47,136 bases of DNA from JBNKHH01 sp050290245 (GTDB lineage: Bacteria; Pseudomonadota; Alphaproteobacteria; Rhodobacterales; Rhodobacteraceae). Below the pieces are notes generated by a model. That model saw only the letters and a list, made by a program, of their open reading frames with translations. It ran no database searches and was not told the origin of the DNA. Each line of letters opens with the position of its first letter. The stretch's first letter is position 1. This document shows positions 32,275-39,427 of this stretch, one piece after another. Location: contig JBNKHH010000050.1 in NCBI GenBank assembly GCA_050290245.1, forward strand, positions 1 through 47,136. Direction: 5' to 3'. Position numbers and translations under genes: made by a program.

Positions 32275-33549
32275 TTACTCGGCCGGGGTCTCGGTCGCGG
32301 CCGGAGATTTCGCATTGAACACCTTGCCGACGACGAACGAGATGATCGCCGCGCCAAAGCTCAGCAGCGCGCCCATCTTGGCAGCGTCCTGTATCTCTCC
32401 GGGCGCAAAGGCAACCGAAGCCACGAACAGTGAGACGGTAAAGCCGATTGCGGCCACGCAGCCCAGGACGAAGAGATCCGAGGTCTTCATCCCTTCGGGA
32501 AGGCCGAACTTCAGAACATGCGCGCCGATGTAACCCATCAGGAGAATGCCCAAAGGTTTCCCGATCAAAAGGCCAGCCAGCACTATGACCGTCGCAGCGC
32601 CAACCGACGAGAATTCGACGCCCGCATTCATCAGGCCAAAGCCGAACAAGATGAGTTCGACCGGGCGCTTCAGGACGTGCTCGGTGTGGTTCAGCAGGTC
32701 GGTCAGATGCTGCTCGGCCTCGGCAAAGATGCCATAGTCAATGTCAGAATGGGGCAGGGCCGGCACGATCGGCAGCAGGCCGAGCGCGGGGTGGATGCCA
32801 GCCATGTGAAAGCCGTACCAGCTGATCGCACCGGCTACGGCATAGGGCCAGAACGAAAGCGTCTTGCGGACCCAGGTGGAAACCGGTCGGTCCTGATTGC
32901 CGCGATCCATACGGCGTGGCAGCCAGTTGAACAGGACGTAGGCTCCGATCGCCGCCGCCAGGGACAGCAAAAGCCAGGCTGGTGCCAGGTCTCCCTGGGG
33001 GTAGAAGATCGCAAGGATCACAAGTCCTGCCGCGTCATCCGCGATCGCCAGAAGAAGAAGGAAGCCGACCGCAGGATGCCCCGCGCCAAAGACCAGGCGT
33101 CCTACCAGGTAAGAAAAGGCAATGTCGGTTGCCGTCGGAATCGCCCAGCCATTTGCCAGCATCGCGAATTTTCCGACCATTGCGGCGCCCAAGAGGTATA
33201 CCGCAGCTGGGCCGATCATTCCGCCCGCGGTCGCAATCAAAGGCGTCATTGCCTTCTTGCCGCGAAGCGAACCGTTTTTCAGCGCCACGGCCTCCCAGAC
33301 TTCCTTGCCCGCCAGCGCAAAGAACAAGGCCATCAGCACGTCGTTGATAAGGAAATGCAGGGTGATCGTCCGGGTGACGTGACCATGACCGTCATCATGG
33401 GGATGACCGATGAACCCGTCGTGCACCAGTTCGTACTCGACGAAATGGTGATAGGTTTCGGGGCTCGTGTTGGCCCAGATCAGGGCCGAGATTGCCCCGA
33501 TGATCAAAAGGGCCGAGTACTCCTCGACAAACGTCCAAACCTTTCCCAA
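32275..33549 (-). CDS. nhaA: Na+/H+ antiporter NhaA
   Basis: Antiporter of 424 residues with the NhaA hallmarks: the ion-binding Asp pair in LLAIADDAAG (171-172), the unwound-helix region AIPTATDIAFS (137-147), and the ending of typical NhaA sequences. It exchanges sodium for protons across the inner membrane for pH and salt balance, expected in a marine or salt-tolerant bacterium. An unusual His/Asp-rich loop, HPHDDGHGH, lies after the first segment (residues 49-57), probably facing the periplasm. The start codon is TTG 33549 with GGAGG five bases upstream. Confidence 0.92.
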   Translation of the reverse strand: MGKVWTFVEEYSALLIIGAISALIWANTSPETYHHFVEYELVHDGFIGHPHDDGHGHVTRTITLHFLINDVLMALFFALAGKEVWEAVALKNGSLRGKKAMTPLIATAGGMIGPAAVYLLGAAMVGKFAMLANGWAIPTATDIAFSYLVGRLVFGAGHPAVGFLLLLAIADDAAGLVILAIFYPQGDLAPAWLLLSLAAAIGAYVLFNWLPRRMDRGNQDRPVSTWVRKTLSFWPYAVAGAISWYGFHMAGIHPALGLLPIVPALPHSDIDYGIFAEAEQHLTDLLNHTEHVLKRPVELILFGFGLMNAGVEFSSVGAATVIVLAGLLIGKPLGILLMGYIGAHVLKFGLPEGMKTSDLFVLGCVAAIGFTVSLFVASVAFAPGEIQDAAKMGALLSFGAAIISFVVGKVFNAKSPAATETPAE

Positions 33550-33585
33550 ATCTTCCTCCCGTTATCTTATTCGGTTTAGCCCATC

Positions 33586-34584
33586 CTATGGCCTCAGCAG
33601 GATTTTTCCATGGTGCATTGCCGCCTCCATCAGGGCGTGGGCCTCACCGGCCTTGTCCAGCGGCAGCACCTTGTGGGTCACGGGCCTGAGCGCGCCCTGT
33701 GCAAACAAAGGCCAGACCTTATCGGCAAGGTCTGTGGCGATCGCCGTCTTGAACGCATCGGGCCGGGAGCGCAGGGTTGATCCTGTATAGGACAGACGCT
33801 TGAGCATCACCGGCATCAGGTTGATTTCGACCTTCGAGCCCGCGTTGAACGCCAGCTGGATGATCCTGGCATCGTGGCGCGCGGCCTTGATATTGCGCGC
33901 GATATAGTCCCCGCCGATGATGTCGAGGATGATGTCCGCGCCGCCTTCCTCGCGCGCGACCTCGACGAAATCCTCGTCGTGGAAATTGATCGCCCGGTTC
34001 GCGCCCAGAGACATGACGAATTCAGCAGCTGCGTCGTCCGGGATCGTGGTCAGAACCTTCAGGCCGAAAGCGGCGCCCAGTTGCACAGCCGTCGTGCCGA
34101 TCCCGCCCGAGCCGCCGTGCACGAGGAAAGTCCCGCCGTCGGGGATGCTCTGGCCGAAGAACACGTTGCTCCAGACCGTGAAATAGGTTTCGGGCAGTCC
34201 GGCGGCATCAATCTCGTCCACTCCCTCGGGGACGGGGAGGCAATGGCCCGCGTCCACCGCGACATATTCGGCATAGCCCCCGCCGTTCGTCAGGGCCACG
34301 ACACGATCGCCGATCTTCCATGCTTCGACGCCGTCGCCAAGGGCGATGACCTCGCCGGAGACTTCCAGCCCGAGATGGGGCGAAGCGCCTTTGGGGGGCG
34401 GGTAATGCCCGCGTCGCTGCACCAGGTCAGGCCCGTTCACCCCGGCTGCCGTCACCTTGACCAAAACCTGCCCGGCGCGCGGGGCTGGCGTTTCCTCCTT
34501 GGCGACCTCCAGCACGTCGGGGCCGCCTGCGTCGCGCATGACGACAACCCGCATGGTCTCGGGGATTGAATGTGGCATGGTCAT
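33586..34584 (-). CDS. NAD(P)H:quinone oxidoreductase (zinc-free MDR family)
   Basis: Medium-chain dehydrogenase/reductase of 332 residues of the quinone oxidoreductase / PIG3-like group: GVNGPDLVQRRGHYPPP near 50, LGLEVSGEV, GDRVVAL, and the Rossmann motif LVHGGSGGIGTTAVQLG near 150. No structural or catalytic zinc cysteines are seen. It would reduce quinones or enals with NADPH. ATG 34584 starts 10 bases after the sucD-like stop on the same strand, so it may be co-transcribed with that pair. Confidence 0.87.
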   Translation of the reverse strand: MTMPHSIPETMRVVVMRDAGGPDVLEVAKEETPAPRAGQVLVKVTAAGVNGPDLVQRRGHYPPPKGASPHLGLEVSGEVIALGDGVEAWKIGDRVVALTNGGGYAEYVAVDAGHCLPVPEGVDEIDAAGLPETYFTVWSNVFFGQSIPDGGTFLVHGGSGGIGTTAVQLGAAFGLKVLTTIPDDAAAEFVMSLGANRAINFHDEDFVEVAREEGGADIILDIIGGDYIARNIKAARHDARIIQLAFNAGSKVEINLMPVMLKRLSYTGSTLRSRPDAFKTAIATDLADKVWPLFAQGALRPVTHKVLPLDKAGEAHALMEAAMHHGKILLRP

Positions 34585-34594
34585 GGGTGTCCGT

Positions 34595-35473
34595 TCAGTT
34601 CCGGTTTAATGCTTTCAGAACCGTTTCGACCACATCATCGGCATCCTTTGCAATCAGAACGCCGGAAGATTTCAGCCGTGCCGCCTTTTCGCGCGCCGTC
34701 ATCGCACCCAGAACCGACAAGGTGCCAGCGTGCCCCATGCGCCGTCCTTTGGGCGCGTGGCGACCGACGACGAGGGCTATGACCGGCTTGCCATAATCGA
34801 CGTCGGCCAGGTAGGCGGCCGCCTTTTCTTCTTCGCGGCCGCCGATCTCGCCGATCAGGATCACCGCTTCGGTGTCTTTGTCGTCCTTGAACAACTTCAG
34901 GCACTCGACGAAGCCCACACCGTGCAGGGCGTCTCCGCCAACGCCTACCGTCGTCGACTGCCCCAGGTTCGCCGCCGAGCAGCTTGCCAGGATTTCCGAG
35001 GTCAGCGATGCCGAGCGTGACACGATGCCCAATTTTCCCGGAGTGGCGTCCTTGGTCGGCATGACACCGATCTTGCACTGGTCCGGCGTCAGGATGCCCT
35101 GGCTGTTGGGGCCAATAAGCACCGATTTCGATCCTGCCAGAGCCGCCTTGACCCGCGCCATGTCGTGTTGCGGGACACGTTCGGTCACGCAGACAATGAC
35201 GCCGATTTCAGCTTCGATCGCCTCGATGATGGCGTCGGCGGCCTTCGGCGCCGGAACGATGACAAGGCTGGCGTTGGCCTTGGTCTCTTTCACCGCGTCG
35301 GCCACGGTATCGAAAACCGGCAAACCGAGATGCTTTGTTCCTCCACGGCCGGGGCGGACCCCGGCCACCACATTCGTACCATAGCGCATGGTCTGGTCTG
35401 AATAGAAGGTGCCCGCGCGCCCGGTCATGCCCTGGATCAGAACACGGGTATCGTTGTCGACGAGAATTGACAT
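34595..35473 (-). CDS. SucD-like acyl-CoA ligase alpha subunit (divergent)
   Basis: ADP-forming acid-CoA ligase alpha subunit of 292 residues. The phosphorylated His248 in RRMGHAG and the GEIGGREEEKA and GPNSQGILTP blocks are present. Several blocks that are nearly invariant in true SucD differ: SRSGTLT is SRSASLT, the GGDPxxG substrate loop is GGDALHG, and ITEGIP is VTERVP. This suggests that the acid is not plain succinate. ATG 35473 overlaps the beta-subunit stop (TGATG). It may be a second malate-CoA ligase or serve another carboxylate; a more conventional SucD/MtkB end is seen at the window edge. Confidence 0.85.
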   Translation of the reverse strand: MSILVDNDTRVLIQGMTGRAGTFYSDQTMRYGTNVVAGVRPGRGGTKHLGLPVFDTVADAVKETKANASLVIVPAPKAADAIIEAIEAEIGVIVCVTERVPQHDMARVKAALAGSKSVLIGPNSQGILTPDQCKIGVMPTKDATPGKLGIVSRSASLTSEILASCSAANLGQSTTVGVGGDALHGVGFVECLKLFKDDKDTEAVILIGEIGGREEEKAAAYLADVDYGKPVIALVVGRHAPKGRRMGHAGTLSVLGAMTAREKAARLKSSGVLIAKDADDVVETVLKALNRN

Positions 35474-36648
35474 CAGCGTGCTCCCCCTGCCAGGTCCACG
35501 GCCCGTTTTACCGCGCCGCGCATGTTGTCAAAGGTTTCAGCCGGCACCTTGCGATCTTTGAGAATGCGCAACCCCCAGTCAGCGTTGGTTCCCGCAAGAC
35601 GGGCGACACAGGGAACTGACCGATCGGCCCGCGAATAGGCAAAGGCCACACCCTCGGCGACTGTATCGCAGACAGTCATGCCGCCGCCGTGCACGTTCAG
35701 CAGAAGAACCTTTACCTGCGGGTCCTTCAGCAAGAGTTCCACACCTGCGGCAATGTCGAAACTTGTCGCCGTGGTGCGGATGTCCATGAAATTGGCAGGC
35801 GCACCATTGGCATCTACGATCATGTCGTTCGTCGCAAGACCAAGCCCGGCGCCGTTCACGACGACACCCATGTCGCCGTCCAGTTTGACAAAGTTGATAT
35901 TGCGTTTGGCCGCCTCATCCTCGATCCCGGAAAGACCTTGCTCGGCAACCATGCTTTCGAACTCCGGGTGGCGGAACGAGGCACTGGCATCAAGCGAAAT
36001 CTTGGCGTCGATCGCGACCCAGTCCCCGGTTGCCGTGCGCGCGAACGGGTTGATTTCGAGAAGCGTCATGTCGTTGTCGAGAAAGGCCTTCCGTGCCGCC
36101 ATTATCGGTTCAACGGCATGTTCGTCGATGCCGACCGAGGCGAGGAAGCCTTGGAGCGCGGCGCGATCTTCCGATGGCAAGACCAGCGTCTTTACTGTGT
36201 CGGAGTCCATTCGCGCCCGTTGTTCGAATTCGACGCCGCCTTCCGACGAGGCCAGGAGCAACGGTGCGCCTGTCTCGAAATCGAGAGCAAAGGCAATGAA
36301 GAATTGAGCCGCCAGGTCCAGCGCTGCCTCGACATAGACCGAACGCACTTCTTCACCTTCGGGTCCGGTCTGCCCGGTCACGAGGGTCGAACCCAGCATC
36401 TTTGCCGCTTCTTCGTGGACGGATGATGGCGTCGCCGCAAAGCGAACACCACCGGCGAGGCCGCGGCCACCGGCGGCGATCTGGGCCTTCACGACGTATT
36501 TCTTGGCGGCGACACCGGGAAACTGCTCGGCCAGAATCCCGGCGCAGGTCGCCTCGGCTTCGTCCGCGCTGCGCGCCAGTTTTCCTGAGGGAACCTTTAC
36601 GCCGTACTGGTGCAAAAGTTCTTTGGATTTGTACTCTGAAAGCAACAT
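35473..36648 (-). CDS. SucC-like acyl-CoA ligase beta subunit
   Basis: ATP-grasp beta subunit of 391 residues: N-terminal LSEYKSKELLHQYGV, VKAQIAAGGRGLAGGV, LEINPFARTATGDW with the metal ligands, and the CoA/phosphate site LNVHGGGMTVCDTVAEGV (where succinate enzymes have NIFGGI). It works with the alpha subunit downstream. The promoter side holds a perfect GntR-like palindrome shared with the divergent LysR gene. Substrate is unresolved, as discussed for the alpha subunit. Confidence 0.85.
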   Translation of the reverse strand: MLLSEYKSKELLHQYGVKVPSGKLARSADEAEATCAGILAEQFPGVAAKKYVVKAQIAAGGRGLAGGVRFAATPSSVHEEAAKMLGSTLVTGQTGPEGEEVRSVYVEAALDLAAQFFIAFALDFETGAPLLLASSEGGVEFEQRARMDSDTVKTLVLPSEDRAALQGFLASVGIDEHAVEPIMAARKAFLDNDMTLLEINPFARTATGDWVAIDAKISLDASASFRHPEFESMVAEQGLSGIEDEAAKRNINFVKLDGDMGVVVNGAGLGLATNDMIVDANGAPANFMDIRTTATSFDIAAGVELLLKDPQVKVLLLNVHGGGMTVCDTVAEGVAFAYSRADRSVPCVARLAGTNADWGLRILKDRKVPAETFDNMRGAVKRAVDLAGGAR

Positions 36649-36684
36649 GACTTACGGTCCTCCCCGAGCGTAAACCTGTTGGTG

Positions 36685-36698
36685 TGTGGTATACCACA
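36685..36698. promoter_or_regulatory. 14-base perfect palindrome in the ligase/LysR divergent gap
   Basis: TGTGGTATACCACA, with the TGGTATACCA core typical of FadR-type GntR regulators, lies between the SucC-like start (36648) and the LysR start (36765). A LysR site (T-N11-A) would look different, so another regulator probably binds here. Confidence 0.6.
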
Positions 36699-36764
36699 GG
36701 GGCGAATCTGTCAACTTGTGCTTTGGTCGAACCCCGTGCAACAGAGGGGGAAAGGAGAGTGCCC

Positions 36765-37652
36765 GTGCTGGACCTCAGAGACCTCGAATGCCTGATCGCC
36801 CTGACGCGCCACCGCCATTTTGCGAAGGCGGCGGACGACTGCGGTATGTCGCAACCCGCCTTTTCGATGCGCATCCGGCATTTGGAAGAAAGGCTCGACA
36901 CCCAGATCGTACGACGCGGCAACCGCTTCCAGGGCCTGACCAGCGAAGGCGAAACCATCGTGTCCCATGCCCGCGCGATCCTCGACCAGGTCCGAGCGCT
37001 GGAAGAAGAGGTCAAGGCCGCCCGCGGCGAAATCGTCGGCACGCTGATGCTGGCGGCCATCCCGACGGCCTCAGGGTATGCGGCCCGGATTGCAAGCTGG
37101 CTGCGCGATCGCCATCCCGGCATTCGGACCCGGATCGAAACGACCACCTCGCTTGGCATTCAGCAGGGGATAGACGACGGTCGGTTCGATGCGGGGCTGA
37201 CCTATGCCGAGGGGGCCTGGCCCGAGATGTTGCGCGTCGAAGAACTCTATGCCGAGCGATACAGTCTTCTGGTTCCCGACCGGATGAATGCAGGCTGGGA
37301 CAGTGGGATTTCCTGGGCCGAGGCCGCTGGCATGCCGCTCATCCTGCTTGAGCCGGGCATGCAGAACAGGCGCATTCTGGATCACATCTTTGAAGAGGCC
37401 GGGGCCCACCCTACGGTTATTGCCGAGACGAATGGTTTCATGGCGGCGGTCATGATGGCGATGCAGGGAATGGGCGCGGCCGTTCTTCCGCAAGTCATCG
37501 TCGACTCTTTCAAAGGGTTTGAACATGCGACGCCGGTCCCTCTAATTGAACCGGAAATCGAGAAGGTGGTCAGCCTCGTCACCCCAAAGCGGACCCAGAG
37601 CATACCGGTGATCGACGCGCTTCGACGTACGGTGCTGCCGGATATTCAATAA
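36765..37652 (+). CDS. LysR-family transcriptional regulator
   Basis: LysR-type regulator of 295 residues. Helix-turn-helix HFAKAADDCGMSQPAFSMRIRHLEE (about 19-43) and a substrate-binding domain with LLILEPGMQNRR-like and NGFMAAVMMAMQG segments. Two GTG starts compete: 36759 is too close to AAAGGAG, so GTG 36765 (seven bases from GGAG) is taken, giving MLDLRDLECLIAL. It is divergent from the acyl-CoA ligase pair and precedes the formate dehydrogenase genes on the same strand, so it may control either. The ligand is unknown. Confidence 0.85.
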   Translation: MLDLRDLECLIALTRHRHFAKAADDCGMSQPAFSMRIRHLEERLDTQIVRRGNRFQGLTSEGETIVSHARAILDQVRALEEEVKAARGEIVGTLMLAAIPTASGYAARIASWLRDRHPGIRTRIETTTSLGIQQGIDDGRFDAGLTYAEGAWPEMLRVEELYAERYSLLVPDRMNAGWDSGISWAEAAGMPLILLEPGMQNRRILDHIFEEAGAHPTVIAETNGFMAAVMMAMQGMGAAVLPQVIVDSFKGFEHATPVPLIEPEIEKVVSLVTPKRTQSIPVIDALRRTVLPDIQ

Positions 37653-37734
37653 GCATAGATTATTGAGCCTTCCAGAATCCGCATTTGACCATATGTATTT
37701 CTGAATGCACTTTGTCCCCAACCAGGAGGACAGA
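37653..37734 (+). promoter_or_regulatory. Formate dehydrogenase promoter region
   Basis: 82 bases between lysR and the formate dehydrogenase beta gene. They are AT-rich and hold the imperfect dyad GCATT (37681-37685) and AATGC (37704-37708) with a central CATATG, and AGGAGG before the start at 37735. A LysR-type target is possible; no clear -35/-10 was assigned. Confidence 0.4.
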
Positions 37735-39426
37735 ATGGCACCTTTGGATGATCAAAAAGGCGTTTGGAAACAAAAGGGTACGGGAAAGAGCCGCCGCACC
37801 CCGAAAGGCCGTCAGGTCGATGATGCGGCGCAGGCCGACGTTCGTGCCCTGCTTGGAAGCCGTCCGCGTCGCCGGGACCTTCTGATTGAATTCCTTCATC
37901 TGATCCAGGACAAGCACGGCCATCTGTCCGCGGCCCATATCGCGGCGCTTGCCGATGAAATGCGCCTTGCTCAAAGCGAGGTCTATGAAGTCGCGACGTT
38001 TTACGCCCATTTCGATGTGGTCCGGGATGGCGAGACTCCGCCGCCGGCGCTGACGATCCGGGTATGTGACTCGCTGTCGTGCGAAATGGCCGGTGCCGAG
38101 GCTTTGCAAAAGGCGCTGGAAGACGGTTTCGATCCGTCTGAAGTGCGCGTGGTGCGTGCGCCCTGTATGGGGCGGTGCGACACTGCCCCCGTCCTTGAAC
38201 TGGGGCATCATCACATCGACCACGCCACGCCGGAAAAAGTGAAAGCCGCCATCGCAGCGGGACACACCCATGCCGACATTCCCGATTATGAGGACCTGGC
38301 CGCCTATTCCGCGGCGGGGGGCTATGGCGCGCTGAAAAAGCTGCGCGAAAACGGCAACTGGGAAGAGGTTCAGGAAACCATTCTGGAAAGCGGTTTGCGC
38401 GGGCTCGGCGGCGCCGGCTTCCCCTCGGGCCGCAAATGGGGCTTTGTGCGCGCCAATCCTGGTCCGCGCTACCTGGCCGTCAACGGGGACGAGGGCGAGC
38501 CGGGCACGTTCAAGGATCGCTATTACCTCGAGCGGACGCCGCATCTGTTTCTGGAAGGTATGCTGATCGCCGCCTGGGCCGTCGAAGCCGAGAAGGCGTT
38601 CATCTACATGCGCGACGAATATCCGGCAGTGCTGGAGATACTCGGGCGCGAAATCGCTGAACTTGAGGCGGCTGGCATCGTGTCTCCGGGCTATATCGAC
38701 CTACGACGGGGGGCGGGCGCCTATATCTGCGGCGAAGAAAGCGCGATGATCGAGTCGATCGAGGGCAAGCGTGGCCTGCCGCGCCACCGCCCGCCGTTCG
38801 TCGCCCAAGTGGGTGTCTTCAACCAGCCGACGCTGGTTCATAATGTCGAGACGCTCTACTGGGTCGCCAAGATTTGCCGCGAAGGCCCTGAGTGCCTGAA
38901 TTCGACAGAAAAGAACGGCCGCAAGGGATTGCGCAGCTATTCGGTCTCCGGCCGCGTGAAGAACCCCGGCGTACATCTCCTGCCCGCGGGATCGACGATC
39001 ACCGACGTTATCGACGCCTGCGGGGGCATGGTCGAAGGCCATACCTTCAAGGCGTATCAACCGGGCGGGCCGTCGTCGGGCCTCCTCCCAGCCAGCATGG
39101 ACGACGTCCCGCTCGATTTTGATACGCTTCAGCCCCACGGAACCTTCATCGGATCGGCGGCCGTCGTGGTGTTGTCCGACAAGGACAGCGCCCGCGATGC
39201 GGCGCTGAACATGCTGAAGTTCTTTGAAGACGAAAGTTGCGGCCAGTGCACGCCTTGCCGGGCGGGCTGCGAAAAGGCGGTCAAGTTGATGCAGGCCGAA
39301 ACCTGGGATCAGGAATTGCTGGAAGACCTGTGCCAGGTGATGGGCGACGCCTCGATCTGTGGTCTGGGGCAGGCGGCCCCGAATCCCATACGACTGACAA
39401 TGAAACACTTCCCGGAGGAGATTTGA
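37735..39426 (+). CDS. NAD-dependent formate dehydrogenase beta subunit (NuoE-NuoF fusion, FDH1 type)
   Basis: Protein of 563 residues that joins a NuoE-like and a NuoF-like part. The NuoE [2Fe-2S] cysteines are Cys111, Cys116, Cys144 and Cys148 (CDSLSC, CMGRC). FMN- and NADH-binding blocks follow (GLRGLGGAGFPSGRKW near 218, NGDEGEPGTFKDR), then the NuoF [4Fe-4S] motif ESCGQCTPCRAGC near 501. A basic N-terminal tail of about 25 residues precedes these. It passes electrons from the alpha subunit to NAD+. The fused two-subunit design and the sizes match the tungsten- or molybdenum-dependent FDH1 of Methylobacterium from memory. ATG 37735 follows AGGAGG; an upstream ATG at 37705 is weaker. Confidence 0.88.
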   Translation: MAPLDDQKGVWKQKGTGKSRRTPKGRQVDDAAQADVRALLGSRPRRRDLLIEFLHLIQDKHGHLSAAHIAALADEMRLAQSEVYEVATFYAHFDVVRDGETPPPALTIRVCDSLSCEMAGAEALQKALEDGFDPSEVRVVRAPCMGRCDTAPVLELGHHHIDHATPEKVKAAIAAGHTHADIPDYEDLAAYSAAGGYGALKKLRENGNWEEVQETILESGLRGLGGAGFPSGRKWGFVRANPGPRYLAVNGDEGEPGTFKDRYYLERTPHLFLEGMLIAAWAVEAEKAFIYMRDEYPAVLEILGREIAELEAAGIVSPGYIDLRRGAGAYICGEESAMIESIEGKRGLPRHRPPFVAQVGVFNQPTLVHNVETLYWVAKICREGPECLNSTEKNGRKGLRSYSVSGRVKNPGVHLLPAGSTITDVIDACGGMVEGHTFKAYQPGGPSSGLLPASMDDVPLDFDTLQPHGTFIGSAAVVVLSDKDSARDAALNMLKFFEDESCGQCTPCRAGCEKAVKLMQAETWDQELLEDLCQVMGDASICGLGQAAPNPIRLTMKHFPEEI

Positions 39427-39427
39427 T

